Shown: positions 35,712 to 44,290 of the stretch, piece after piece | Position numbering within the stretch: position 1 is the first letter of the stretch | How the letters are laid out: each line of letters opens with the position of its first letter | NCBI RefSeq assembly: GCF_029023785.1 | Contig: NZ_CP118955.1 | Span: forward strand, 432,501-496,500 | DNA length: 64,000 nucleotides | Direction: 5' to 3' | Source: Enterococcus faecium | GTDB taxonomy: Bacteria > Bacillota > Bacilli > Lactobacillales > Enterococcaceae | Position numbers and translations under genes: made by a program | Notes under the pieces: generated by a model | Told to the model about the DNA's origin: nothing | What the model saw: only the letters and a program-made list of their open reading frames with translations | Database searches by the model: none

Positions 35712-37085
35712 CTACGCTTTTTTAGCAAAGAACAGATAATAGGCGAATCGAGCAAAGCTTACGAGAAGCAACAGCAACAAGACGCCTAATGCTGCTTTTG
35801 ATCCTAATGTAGTAGACACTTCATAGTTATGGGAAGTATGATGCTGGACGTAATTGATAATGACCGCTACTAATGAAGTAGCCACAGCGCCAGAAAACTG
35901 CTGCAAGGTATTGAACATTGCGTTCCCGTCTCCTTGTAGTTCTTCATTCAGTGCATTCATTCCGGTGGTCATCATATTGCTGTAAGATAATCCGATACCG
36001 ATCATATAAAACACATGACAAGCAATCAATACACCCACTGAAGCGTGTCCTATGAGTAGGAATAATGCTAGCCAACCAATCAAAGAAAGAATCAGCCCAG
36101 CAAAAATTGGCTTCTTCGGACCATATTGATCCAGCATTTTCCCGGAAAAAGGAGAAAGCAAAGCACCAACCGCTGCGCCGGGAAGCATCGCTAATCCAGC
36201 GACAAAAGGACTACTTCCTTGAACGATCTGAAGGAAATTCGGCAAGACAAAAGATACACCAAGTAATAAAAACTGATAAACTAAGAAGCCAATCAAAAAC
36301 AAGCGGAATGTTTTATTTGAAAGAATAGACAGTCGGATCAGTGGATGCTCCACTTTTTTACTTCGATAGTAAAAAAGGAACCAGCCAATACCGCCGATGA
36401 TTAAAGCAATCCAGCTGGAAACTGTTCCCAACGTACTCAAAAATGTTAGACTTCCACTAAACAAAAGACAAATTCCTAAAACGCTTATCCAATCCAAATA
36501 ACCACTTTTTTGTACTGCCATCTCGGGAATAGCAAACCAGCCGATAATCAAAGAAAGAATCAAAACGGGCACAAGAAACAGGAAGATATGATTCCATGTA
36601 AAATGTGAAGTCATAATGCCTCCATAAGTGGGGCCAATTGCTGGAGCAATGGCCGTTGTCAAAGTACCGACACCCATCATCGCGCCTCGTCGATTGAGGG
36701 GGGCAAATGTCAAGATAATATGGAACATCAACGGAAGAGCGATACCTGTCGCTGCACCTTGGAGCAATCGACCAAACAATAGGACCATGAAGGTAGGAGA
36801 GAAGAAATCGATCATTATACCTGCCAAGAAAAGCAGATTTGAAGCTAAAAAGAGTTTTTTGAGACTAAAATTGCGATTCAAATAAGTAGACAGCGGAACA
36901 ATGATCGAAATCATCAAAAGATAAATCGTTGTTACCCATTGGACTTGTGCAGTCGTTAAATCAAACTGTCTGATAAGAGTTGGGAAAGTTACATTCATGG
37001 CCGTCTCGATCAATACGCCCGCAAAAGACATCATCCCTGTTGCAATTACTGCAGGTACTAAAAGCAGCTGTTTTTGTTTTGTCAT
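35712..37085 (-). CDS. MFS multidrug efflux transporter (DHA2/EmrB-QacA type)
   Basis: 457 residues with 12-14 predicted helices: QWVTTIYLLMISIIVPLSTYL, GRLLQGAATGIALPLMFHI (motif B), the motif C region APAIGPTYGG, and MNALNEELQGDGNAMFNTLQQFSGA, all typical of the drug:H+ antiporter-2 family. Likely exports toxic compounds. Preceded by a consensus promoter (37204-37233) and a leader terminator (37118-37155), so expression is probably controlled by premature termination. AGAGGTG precedes ATG. Confidence 0.9.
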   Translation of the reverse strand: MTKQKQLLLVPAVIATGMMSFAGVLIETAMNVTFPTLIRQFDLTTAQVQWVTTIYLLMISIIVPLSTYLNRNFSLKKLFLASNLLFLAGIMIDFFSPTFMVLLFGRLLQGAATGIALPLMFHIILTFAPLNRRGAMMGVGTLTTAIAPAIGPTYGGIMTSHFTWNHIFLFLVPVLILSLIIGWFAIPEMAVQKSGYLDWISVLGICLLFSGSLTFLSTLGTVSSWIALIIGGIGWFLFYYRSKKVEHPLIRLSILSNKTFRLFLIGFLVYQFLLLGVSFVLPNFLQIVQGSSPFVAGLAMLPGAAVGALLSPFSGKMLDQYGPKKPIFAGLILSLIGWLALFLLIGHASVGVLIACHVFYMIGIGLSYSNMMTTGMNALNEELQGDGNAMFNTLQQFSGAVATSLVAVIINYVQHHTSHNYEVSTTLGSKAALGVLLLLLLVSFARFAYYLFFAKKA

Positions 37086-37117
37086 TTACATCACCTCTAA
37101 AAAATTTCGTAAAAAAA

Positions 37118-37155
37118 GAGAGTGATTTCTATTATAAAAATAGAAACCGCCTCTC
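37118..37155 (-). terminator. Leader terminator upstream of the MFS efflux gene
   Basis: On the minus strand GAGAG...TTTCTATT and its complement form a two-part stem with an internal loop, a 5-nt apical loop, and a run of seven T (37111-37117), 26 nt before the MFS start. A second small hairpin (ACACG-TTTCGG-CGTGT) lies just upstream. No ATG leader peptide is present in the ~75-nt leader. Confidence 0.75.
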
Positions 37156-37203
37156 TCTCGACACGCCGAAACGTGTTATCTGTACGATTTATTTACTTCA
37201 CTT

Positions 37204-37233
37204 ATTCTAGCACAAACTGAAAAATAGTGTCAA
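37204..37233 (-). promoter_or_regulatory. Promoter of the MFS efflux leader
   Basis: TTGACA (37228-37233), an 18-nt spacer and TAGAAT (37204-37209) on the minus strand. Confidence 0.75.
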
Positions 37234-37305
37234 CACGATTAGCCAAGTCACTCAAAAAGAGGTATGATAATAAATAACTAAATGGAATTTCGCGGAGGAA
37301 GAAAA

Positions 37306-37923
37306 ATGGAAAAAATTGAATGGCGTAAAGACAAGAGCTATAGTATGAAAAAAAGCCCGCAAATACTAGAGGTTCCTAAAAAACCATTCTTTAGCATCAG
37401 AGGGATCGGCGACCCGAATCAGGAAGACTTTAAACGAAGAGTAGCCTGTCTATATGCAGTCAGCTATGCAATACGCATGTCGCCTAAAAAAAATTGGCTG
37501 ATTCCTGATTATCAGATGTATACTGTCTATCCACTGGAAGGACAATGGGGACTGCAAGAAAAGTATTTGCATGAACCAGTGATGAAAAAAGAACATTTTT
37601 CTTATCAATTGATGATCCGACAGCCTGACTTTGTTACAGAAGCGATAGCACAAGAAGCCATTCAGCGTTCTAGCAAACTTCCGGAAGACTTGAAAGAACA
37701 AGTAGTATTCAAAAAGATGGAAGAAGGTCTTTGTGCCCAAATCTTACACGTCGGGCCCTATGCCGAAGAACCTGCAACGTTTGAGAAATTAGAAGCATTC
37801 ATCGCAAAAGAAGGCTATGAAAGAGCTTCTAAAGAACACAAAGAGATTTACATCAGCGATCCAAGAAAATCAGCACCTGAAAAAATGAAGACGATTTTGC
37901 GTGTTAAAATAGAAAAAGGTTAG
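37306..37923 (+). CDS. GyrI-like small-molecule-binding domain protein
   Basis: 205 residues of the GyrI-like/effector-binding superfamily: EVPKKPFFSIRGIGDPN, FKRRVACLYAVSYAIRMSPKK, DYQMYTVYPLEGQWG and GLCAQILHVGPYAEEPATFEKL, a pattern seen in stand-alone GyrI-like proteins. Divergent from the MFS drug exporter, so it may bind or neutralise the same class of compound (inference). Start ATG 37306 with GGAGGAAG. Confidence 0.85.
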   Translation: MEKIEWRKDKSYSMKKSPQILEVPKKPFFSIRGIGDPNQEDFKRRVACLYAVSYAIRMSPKKNWLIPDYQMYTVYPLEGQWGLQEKYLHEPVMKKEHFSYQLMIRQPDFVTEAIAQEAIQRSSKLPEDLKEQVVFKKMEEGLCAQILHVGPYAEEPATFEKLEAFIAKEGYERASKEHKEIYISDPRKSAPEKMKTILRVKIEKG

Positions 37924-38020
37924 CAACCTGAATGAAAACAAAAAATAAAAGTAAAAAATACCAAAATATGAAGAAATATTACTTATCTTTTGCTATAATC
38001 AACATTGAGAGGTGTCTAAT

Positions 38021-38476
38021 ATGAAAAAGAAACAGCGACAAGCACTGATCCGCCAGATCATTACAGAACAACCTATTGGGACACAGGAAGAGCTGCTTGC
38101 GCGGCTGCATGAAGCAGGCGCCGATGTGACTCAAGCAACGATTTCTCGAGACATTCGAGAAATGAAGTTAGTAAAAAGTCAAAATGAAAACAAAATAGTA
38201 CGCTATACATTATTTAACCAGCCATCTGTTTCTTTAAATGAAGAACGTTTGCGTACAGCAATTAGACGCGAGGTTTTGCGTATCCAGTCTGTTCAGTTCA
38301 TGGTTATCGTATTGACTGAACGAAATGGTGCCGATGTGGTAACGAATTGGCTAGATGAAGTGGCTTACCCTGAAGTTGTCGGAACGATGGCCGGTGTAGA
38401 TACATTCATTATTATTTGCCGCTCAGAAGAAGAAGCACAGCGATTTGCAGAAAAGCTGGAAAAAATGAGGGAATAA
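38021..38476 (+). CDS. argR: Arginine repressor family regulator ArgR
   Basis: A 151-residue ArgR/AhrC: N-terminal winged helix with TQATISRDIREMKLVK (recognition helix) and a C-terminal arginine-binding trimer domain ending GTMAGVDTFIIICRSEEEAQRF (the GT-D motif). Start ATG 38021 with GAGAGG; TATAAT at 37994-37999 is a likely -10. Enterococci usually carry several ArgR paralogues, so this may be a specialised one; no arginine genes are adjacent. Confidence 0.92.
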   Translation: MKKKQRQALIRQIITEQPIGTQEELLARLHEAGADVTQATISRDIREMKLVKSQNENKIVRYTLFNQPSVSLNEERLRTAIRREVLRIQSVQFMVIVLTERNGADVVTNWLDEVAYPEVVGTMAGVDTFIIICRSEEEAQRFAEKLEKMRE

Positions 38477-38493
38477 ATGAGGAGGACTTTTAT

Positions 38494-39996
38494 ATGAAAG
38501 ATATGAAAGCGCTGCAAAATGGATCGGATATTCGAGGAATCGCATTACCAGTTGAAGGATATGAAGTAAACTTGACGACAGACATGGTAAAAAAGATCGG
38601 CTGGGGACTAGCAAACTGGATAAAGAAAAAGAAGAAATCAACCGATCCAAATAAAAAATGGACGATTGGGATTGGTCATGACAGTAGGATAAGCGGACCA
38701 GCACTGAAAGAGGCGTTGATCCAAAGTCTGAAAGAACAAGGGATACATGTCATCGATTTCGAATTAGCTACTACGCCTGCTATGTTTATGTCCACTCAAT
38801 TTGAACAGTTCTCGTGCGATGCTGCGGTTATGCTGACTGCTAGCCATCTTCCCTATTATTATAATGGAATAAAATTCTTTACCTCAGAAGGAGGAGCAGA
38901 AAAAGAAGATATTGCTTTTATCCTATCACAGCAGCAAAAAATAAAAAGCGAACAAACTGGAAGCGTAGAAAAAGCAGACCTTTTGACACCTTATGCGCAA
39001 GATTTAGTCACAAAAATTAAAAAGGGGATTGGAACACTAGAAAGCAAACCACTAAATGGTTGGAAAATCATTGTTGATGCCGGAAATGGTGCTGGTGGAT
39101 TCTTTGCTGAAAAAGTATTGAATAGCTTAGGTGCGGATTCAACAGGTTCCCAATTTTTGGAACCAGATGGCCGATTTCCTAATCATATCCCAAATCCTGA
39201 TAATAAAGAAGCGATGGAAAGTATCAAGCAGGCTGTTTTAGCAAATGAAGCAGATCTTGGGATCATTTTCGATACAGATGTGGATCGTTCTGCAGTTGTC
39301 AGTGCTTCTGGAACAGTGATCAATCGAAATAATTTGATCGCAGTATTAAGTACAATCGTATTAAAAGAGCATCCAGGAACAAGAATCGTGACGAATTCCC
39401 CTACTTCTTCTCATCTACAAAGATTCATTGAAGAAAAAGGAGGCATCCAAGTTCGTTATATTTCCGGCTATCGAAATGTAATCAATAAAGCATTAGAACT
39501 TAACCGTCTTGGGAAAGATACACAGCTAGCCATCGAAACAAGCGGACACGCTGCATTCAAGGAAAACTATTTTCTGGATGATGGTGCATATGTCATCGCA
39601 AAGATCCTGATGCTTTTGCCAGAATTAAAAAGAAAAGGTATCACATTAGATGAACAAATCAAAGAGTTGAAACAGCCCGTAGAAGTACAAGAAATCCGAT
39701 TAAAATTGTTCAGCGATGAACCACGCGAACAAGGAAACAAGATATTAGAAGAAATGAAGCGACTGTTGGAAGAAGAAAAAGGGATGAATTTCGACCCGGA
39801 AAATGAAGAAGGTATTCGATATGATCTAGAAGAGCCATACGGAAACGGCTGGTTTTTGATCCGTTTAAGCTTACATGAGCCGTTACTAGTATTACAGATA
39901 GAAAATGATGAATTCGGAAAGAACAAGTTGGCGTTAGTAAAATTAGCAAAATTATTCGGACATTTTTCTGATCTTGAATCATTAACAGCAGAATAA
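38494..39996 (+). CDS. Phosphohexomutase (phosphomannomutase/phosphoglucomutase ManB-like)
   Basis: 500 residues of the alpha-D-phosphohexomutase superfamily: NGSDIRGIAL, catalytic loop TASHLPYYYNGIKF with the phosphoserine (usual TASHNP has Leu here), metal loop DTDVDRS, and sugar loop ETSGHAAF. Converts hexose 6- and 1-phosphates; specificity is not resolvable. Start ATG 38494 with GAGGAGG, 17 nt after argR. Pairing with argR is unexplained. Confidence 0.88.
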   Translation: MKDMKALQNGSDIRGIALPVEGYEVNLTTDMVKKIGWGLANWIKKKKKSTDPNKKWTIGIGHDSRISGPALKEALIQSLKEQGIHVIDFELATTPAMFMSTQFEQFSCDAAVMLTASHLPYYYNGIKFFTSEGGAEKEDIAFILSQQQKIKSEQTGSVEKADLLTPYAQDLVTKIKKGIGTLESKPLNGWKIIVDAGNGAGGFFAEKVLNSLGADSTGSQFLEPDGRFPNHIPNPDNKEAMESIKQAVLANEADLGIIFDTDVDRSAVVSASGTVINRNNLIAVLSTIVLKEHPGTRIVTNSPTSSHLQRFIEEKGGIQVRYISGYRNVINKALELNRLGKDTQLAIETSGHAAFKENYFLDDGAYVIAKILMLLPELKRKGITLDEQIKELKQPVEVQEIRLKLFSDEPREQGNKILEEMKRLLEEEKGMNFDPENEEGIRYDLEEPYGNGWFLIRLSLHEPLLVLQIENDEFGKNKLALVKLAKLFGHFSDLESLTAE

Positions 39997-40090
39997 ACCA
40001 GTCTTTTTGAAAGGCTAGTTGCTTGGACGGCAAAAAAAGTGGTATGGTTAAATCGAGTGCTGGTAGGGAGACCAGCAAAAGGAGGAAAAA

Positions 40091-40297
40091 ATGGTAACGA
40101 ATATGGTTATTTTTTTAACAGTATTGGTTTATGGGGTCAACTTTCTGGTATATATGTATCTTAAAATCAATCATATAAAAGATTATGTAGAAAAGATTGC
40201 TATTTATTTTGGAACAAATATGACGCTGTTGTTCACGAGTAGTATTTTTTTGTTTTTTGGAAAAATAGTAGAAGACGGCATTCTGGTATTCGAATAA
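40091..40297 (+). CDS. Small membrane protein, unrecognised
   Basis: 68 residues with two hydrophobic helices (MVIFLTVLVYGVNFLVYMYL and NMTLLFTSSIFLFFG) joined by a charged loop. A strong AAAGGAGG lies 6 nt before ATG. A 7-bp hairpin (TGCTGGT-AGGGAG-ACCAGCA, 40058-40077) ends directly at the ribosome site. No family recognised. Confidence 0.65.
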   Translation: MVTNMVIFLTVLVYGVNFLVYMYLKINHIKDYVEKIAIYFGTNMTLLFTSSIFLFFGKIVEDGILVFE

Positions 40298-40382
40298 GCA
40301 GAATTTTTGTAGAAAGCGCCTTACTTGTCATACACTATAATTATAGCCAAGTAGCAAATGGTCAATCGAAAGGAGCAGTACA

Positions 40383-40784
40383 ATGAAAAAAGCATACGAA
40401 ACAGCAATGATCAACCATGGCGGGCGCAATGGAGAAGTCGAGGCACCAAATGGCTCGATGCATATGAAAATCACTCCTCCAGGAATCCATGCAGAAGGAA
40501 CAAATCCAGAACAATTATTTGCAGCAGGTTATGCTTCTTGTTTCAATGGGGCGGTACAACATATGATCAAAGAAGCAGGAATGACAGCAGAGTCCACAGT
40601 AAAAGCACGTGTCTCTCTTTATAATTTAGATGATGGCGGCTATCAGATCGGTGTAGTATTAGAAGTGCATATCGATGGCATCAGCGAAGAAGAAGCCCAA
40701 AAAATTGCAGAAGATGCGCATGAATTCTGCCCTTACTCCAAAGCAACTAGAGGAAATATCGATGTAGAAGTAACGATTGTTTAG
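40383..40784 (+). CDS. ohr: Organic hydroperoxide reductase, Ohr/OsmC family
   Basis: A 133-residue thiol peroxidase detoxifying organic hydroperoxides. Redox Cys53 in YASCFNGA and Cys116 in HEFCPYSKATRGN give the Ohr pattern; NPEQLFAAGYASCF is diagnostic. AAAGGAG precedes ATG. Monocistronic with a terminator. No OhrR gene adjacent. Confidence 0.95.
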   Translation: MKKAYETAMINHGGRNGEVEAPNGSMHMKITPPGIHAEGTNPEQLFAAGYASCFNGAVQHMIKEAGMTAESTVKARVSLYNLDDGGYQIGVVLEVHIDGISEEEAQKIAEDAHEFCPYSKATRGNIDVEVTIV

Positions 40785-40801
40785 AAGAATAAAGGAAATC
40801 G

Positions 40802-40848
40802 AACCAGACTAAAAACGTGAAAGGACCGCTTTTTGTCTGGTTTTTTTT
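40802..40848 (+). terminator. ohr terminator
   Basis: AACCAGAC / GTCTGGTT with an inner AAAAAC/CTTTTT extension, and eight T after the stem. Confidence 0.85.
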
Positions 40849-40941
40849 GACAAATAAAGCAGATGATTTGGAGAATAGACAATTATCGGTTATCATATTT
40901 TTGTACCAATCGGTAGGTAAAAAAGAAGCGAGGGAAAAATG

Positions 40942-42270
40942 ATGGAAAAATATCAAAATATTGTGATCGGTTTTGGAAAGGGCGGTAAGACTTTAGCGAA
41001 GGCGTTAGCTTCAAAAGGTGAATCGGTTTTAGTCGTTGAAAAGTCAACACGTATGTATGGCGGAACATGTATCAACATCGGCTGTATTCCTTCTAAATCA
41101 TTGATTTTCAATGGAGAAAGAGGAATCGACTTTACAGAGGCTGTTGCTCGGAAAGAAAAATTGACGGGCATGCTTCGCGCCAAAAATTATCATATGATCA
41201 GCGATGAGGCAACTGGGACAGTGATGGACGGTACAGCACGTTTTCTTTCTAACCATCAAATCGAAGTGACGAATAATGGTGAAAAAGTGATTGTTGAAGG
41301 CGAACGGATTTTCATCAATACTGGTTCTGAACCAATCATTTTACCAATCAAAGGATTGAATACAAGTCGCTACTTGATTGATTCTACGCAAGCGATGGAT
41401 CAGGAACAATTACCGGAAAAATTAGTGATCATCGGGGCTGGATATATTGGCTTGGAATTTGCATCAATGTTCAATGAATACGGATCTAAAGTTGTCGTTC
41501 TTGATGCCCATTCTGAATTTCTTCCACGTGAAGATGAAGATATCGCGCAAATGATTTTAGAAGACATGACAAATGCGGGAATCGAATTCCATCTAGGTGT
41601 ATCTGTAGATCAAGTAGCAGACCAAGAATCAACAGCTGCCGTCACCTTTACAGAAGATGGCCAAGAAGTAACAATCCAAGCGTCAAAAGTTTTGGCTGCA
41701 ACTGGAAGAAAACCAAGTACAGCATCACTTGGATTAGAAAATACAGATGTTAAACTAACAGATCGCGGAGCAATCGCTGTGGATGAATACCTTCGTACAG
41801 ATGCAGACAACATTTGGGCGATTGGAGACGTCAAAGGCGGATTGCAGTTCACTTATATCTCTCTAGATGATTATCGAATCATTATGGATCAGTTGAAGGG
41901 CGAGAATAAACGAACAACGAATAACCGGAAAGCTGTGCCTTACAGTGTATTTATCACTCCGACTTTATCCAATGTAGGTTTAACAGAAAAACAAGCCAAA
42001 GCACAAGGCGTCAATTACAAATTATTCAAGTATATGACAAGCGGTGTCCCTAAAGCACAAGTATTAGAAGATCCTAAAGGTGTATTCAAAGTTTTAGTCG
42101 ACCCTGAAACTGACTTGATTCTAGGGGCAAGTATCTATGCGGAAGATTCTCATGAAGTCATCAACTTGATTTCGCTAGCTATGAATGGAAAACTTCCTTA
42201 TACGTTATTGAGAGATCAAATCTATTCTCATCCGACAATGAGTGAAGCTCTAAATGATGTATTAAAATAA
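40942..42270 (+). CDS. RclA/Har-like flavoprotein disulfide reductase
   Basis: 442 residues, pyridine nucleotide-disulfide oxidoreductase family. The start MEKYQNIVIGFGKGGKTLA and the redox motif MYGGTCINIGCIPSKSL (Cys43, Cys48) closely resemble E. coli RclA and the streptococcal hypothiocyanous acid reductase Har rather than lipoamide dehydrogenase or glutathione reductase (from memory of the families). Also seen: VIIGAGYIGLEFASMF, IWAIGDVKGG, and the HPTMSEAL interface with the catalytic His. Likely protects against HOCl/HOSCN. ATG 40939 is an alternative start one codon earlier. Followed after 21 nt by an isochorismatase-fold gene. Confidence 0.85.
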   Translation: MEKYQNIVIGFGKGGKTLAKALASKGESVLVVEKSTRMYGGTCINIGCIPSKSLIFNGERGIDFTEAVARKEKLTGMLRAKNYHMISDEATGTVMDGTARFLSNHQIEVTNNGEKVIVEGERIFINTGSEPIILPIKGLNTSRYLIDSTQAMDQEQLPEKLVIIGAGYIGLEFASMFNEYGSKVVVLDAHSEFLPREDEDIAQMILEDMTNAGIEFHLGVSVDQVADQESTAAVTFTEDGQEVTIQASKVLAATGRKPSTASLGLENTDVKLTDRGAIAVDEYLRTDADNIWAIGDVKGGLQFTYISLDDYRIIMDQLKGENKRTTNNRKAVPYSVFITPTLSNVGLTEKQAKAQGVNYKLFKYMTSGVPKAQVLEDPKGVFKVLVDPETDLILGASIYAEDSHEVINLISLAMNGKLPYTLLRDQIYSHPTMSEALNDVLK

Positions 42271-42291
42271 ATAACGAATGGAGAATCCACC

Positions 42292-42918
42292 ATGTTCAAT
42301 AATAAAAATACAGCAGTAGTTCTCACTGACCCGCAAGTCGAGTTCTTGAAACCAGCAGGCGGTGGCTTTGGTTTGACAAAAGATATCTTAGAAAAATACA
42401 ATACGATCGAAAATATGATTGAAATGGTAAAACAAGCAAAAGAAAAAGGATACAAACTCTTTATTTCTCCTCATTATTTTTACCCACATGACCATAAATG
42501 GCAATTTGGCGGTGCAGGAGAACATATGATGCTTGAGCAGCAGATGTTTGCTAGAAAAAGTCAATATGAATCAGTGGAAGAAGGTTCAGGAGCCGATTTT
42601 ATCGAAGAATTGAAACCTTATTTGGATGAAAATACGATCATCAGCTCTCCTCATAAAATCTTTGGACCAGAAAGCAATGATTTGGCGCTCCAATTGAGAA
42701 AAAATGGAATCGACACAGTAATTCTTGGTGGAATGAACGGAAACTTGTGTAGCGATTCCCATATGCGTGAATTGATAGAGAGTGGATTCAATGTTGTGGT
42801 AGCGACAGATGCAATTGGTGCTCCTGGCCAAGAAGCAATGGATGCAGCGTTGACGAACTTTGGCTTTATTGCAGATCAAGTGATGACAACAGAGGAAGTA
42901 TTAGAGCAACTATCATAA
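42292..42918 (+). CDS. Isochorismatase-family cysteine hydrolase
   Basis: 208 residues with the family catalytic triad: Asp in VLTDPQVEF, Lys in SSPHKIFGPE, and Cys in GGMNGNLCSDSHMREL. Such proteins include nicotinamidase and uncharacterised hydrolases; the substrate is unknown. Probably co-transcribed with the RclA-like gene upstream. Confidence 0.88.
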   Translation: MFNNKNTAVVLTDPQVEFLKPAGGGFGLTKDILEKYNTIENMIEMVKQAKEKGYKLFISPHYFYPHDHKWQFGGAGEHMMLEQQMFARKSQYESVEEGSGADFIEELKPYLDENTIISSPHKIFGPESNDLALQLRKNGIDTVILGGMNGNLCSDSHMRELIESGFNVVVATDAIGAPGQEAMDAALTNFGFIADQVMTTEEVLEQLS

Positions 42919-42993
42919 GATAGGAATTGCTTTTGTCCTCGCAGTTCTTGAATCAATGAACATCTAGCTATATGAGAACAGTTTTATAGTGAG

Positions 42994-43026
42994 GGCTGTG
43001 TCAGATAATTTGGCACAGTCTTTTTT
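42994..43026 (+). terminator. Terminator after the isochorismatase-family gene
   Basis: GGCTGTGTCA / TGGCACAGTC, a 10-bp stem with wobbles, a 7-nt loop and six T. Confidence 0.8.
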
Positions 43027-43100
43027 AAACGATTAAGAAGAAAAAATGATGAATTTACTGTATAATATAGGACTATGAGAAATGAAAAAGGAGAATATCA

Positions 43101-43682
43101 TTGAAAACAAAGGAAAAGATCTTGGAAGCGACCAAAGATCTTATTTATAAAAAAGGCTATCATGAAACGTCAATCCGAGATATTCTAGCAGCTTCTGATA
43201 CAGGAAAAGGTCAATTTTATTATTACTTTTCTTCAAAAAAAGAAGTTTGTCTAGCGGTGATCCATGCGCATATGGACGTATGGCAGACAGAATTGTTCGA
43301 AGACATCTTAAATGCTGGAAAACAGCCAGAAGAAGCATTAGAAGAAATGTTGGACTGGATTTTCGCTGATCATGAGACACAGATCACTTATCATGGCTGT
43401 CCTGTAGGTAATTTGATTATTGAGTTGAGTACAGTGGATGAAGAATACCGTCTGTTGCTACTAGAATTAGTCAATCAATGGGTCAAGTATACGAAACAAA
43501 ATATCCTGGCACTTTCTGAAGAAAAACTGTCCGATGAAGAAGCAGACCGTCAAGCCAAAGCGTTGATTGCTGAAATCCAGGGAAGTATCTTATTGTTGAA
43601 AGTCACACAGGATCTATCACTACTTAGGCAGAATTTTCAATTGATCAAAGAAAGATTGTTAACTTCGCAAAAGGTTCTTTAA
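43101..43682 (+). CDS. TetR-family transcriptional regulator
   Basis: 193 residues. N-terminal helix-turn-helix KEKILEATKDLIYKKGYHETSIRDILAASDTGKGQFYYYFSSKKEV, followed by a helical ligand domain. The GQFYYYF variant and a later HGCPVGNLIIELS segment resemble the AcuR/NemR-type subgroup that senses electrophiles (inference from motif). The start is TTG with AAAGGAG. It follows the RclA-like/isochorismatase genes after a terminator and may control them. A repeat array begins 6 nt after its stop. Confidence 0.9.
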   Translation: MKTKEKILEATKDLIYKKGYHETSIRDILAASDTGKGQFYYYFSSKKEVCLAVIHAHMDVWQTELFEDILNAGKQPEEALEEMLDWIFADHETQITYHGCPVGNLIIELSTVDEEYRLLLLELVNQWVKYTKQNILALSEEKLSDEEADRQAKALIAEIQGSILLLKVTQDLSLLRQNFQLIKERLLTSQKVL

Positions 43683-43688
43683 TAATTA

Positions 43689-43808
43689 GAGGTTGTGACA
43701 GAAGTGGTCAGCTTCAAGAAATAAGAAGGAATTTACGAAAATTGCTTCTCAAATTTTTGTGAAATTTCGGCTTATTTTTCGAAGAAGCTACTTCTGGAAC
43801 ACCGTGTA
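43689..43808 (+). repeat. Repeat module 1 of 4, core type C
   Basis: GAGGTTGTGA ... GGAACACCGTGTA, 120 bp, with an interior hairpin (ACAGAAGT...ACTTCTG, GCTTC...GAAGC, GAAATTTCG region). Starts 6 nt after the tetR stop. The reverse complement of the same core lies at about 16664-16780. Confidence 0.88.
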
Positions 43809-43811
43809 TTA

Positions 43812-43928
43812 GAGGTTGTGAAATCAGCGCTTTGACCTGAGTATTAGAGAAACAAACGGCAAAATAGTTCCTCATATTTTGCCGTTTTTTGAGCTAATAC
43901 CGAAGGTTAGCTGATTGAACACCGTTTA
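43812..43928 (+). repeat. Repeat module 2 of 4, core type B
   Basis: GAGGTTGTGA ... GAACACCGTTTA, 117 bp. The interior hairpin includes AACGGCAAAATA and TATTTTGCCGTT arms and ATCAGC/GCTGAT. A truncated relative (GAGGTTGTGAAATCAGCGC) occurs at 16589. Confidence 0.88.
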
Positions 43929-43933
43929 GTGGA

Positions 43934-44052
43934 GAGGTTGTGAAAAAGCTGCCCTGCATCAAGTAATAAGAACAGCCAAATAAAAATAGCTGCTCATATT
44001 TTTCGTTTGGTTGGGCTTATTACCGCAGATGCAAGCTTTTGAACACCGTTTA
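43934..44052 (+). repeat. Repeat module 3 of 4, core type A
   Basis: 119 bp, GAGGTTGTGA ... GAACACCGTTTA. The core matches 14666-14784 with scattered changes, several of them inside stems. Confidence 0.88.
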
Positions 44053-44056
44053 CCCA

Positions 44057-44174
44057 GAGGTCGTAAGCCTGCCGTTTCACTCCGAGTCACAAGGAACAAT
44101 TTCAAAAAGCAGCTTCTCATGTTTGTTGAATATTGTGACTTGTGACCGAGGAGTTGGCAGGAGAATACCATTCA
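44057..44174 (+). repeat. Repeat module 4 of 4, diverged boxes, unique core
   Basis: 118 bp from GAGGTCGTAA to GAATACCATTCA (9 of 12 matches to the usual end box). The hairpin core has CCTGCC/GGCAGG, AGTCACAAG/CTTGTGAC and ACAAT/ATTGT arms. A further start-like GAGAGTTTGTCAC follows at about 44178. Confidence 0.7.
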
Positions 44175-44290
44175 CTGGAGAGTTTGTCACTTGTCACAAC
44201 TTTTTTAGTTCTACAAAAATTGAAAGCGTTTTGTTGGTGCGAACTTCTTGTTGCAGTGTATGATAGAAAAAAAGATTGGGAGGGATTAGG

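Noticed and set aside
43689..44174. CRISPR array
   Set aside because: The period is ~118-120 bp with 3-5 bp between units; the conserved parts are only short end boxes and the cores are palindromic. There are no cas genes.
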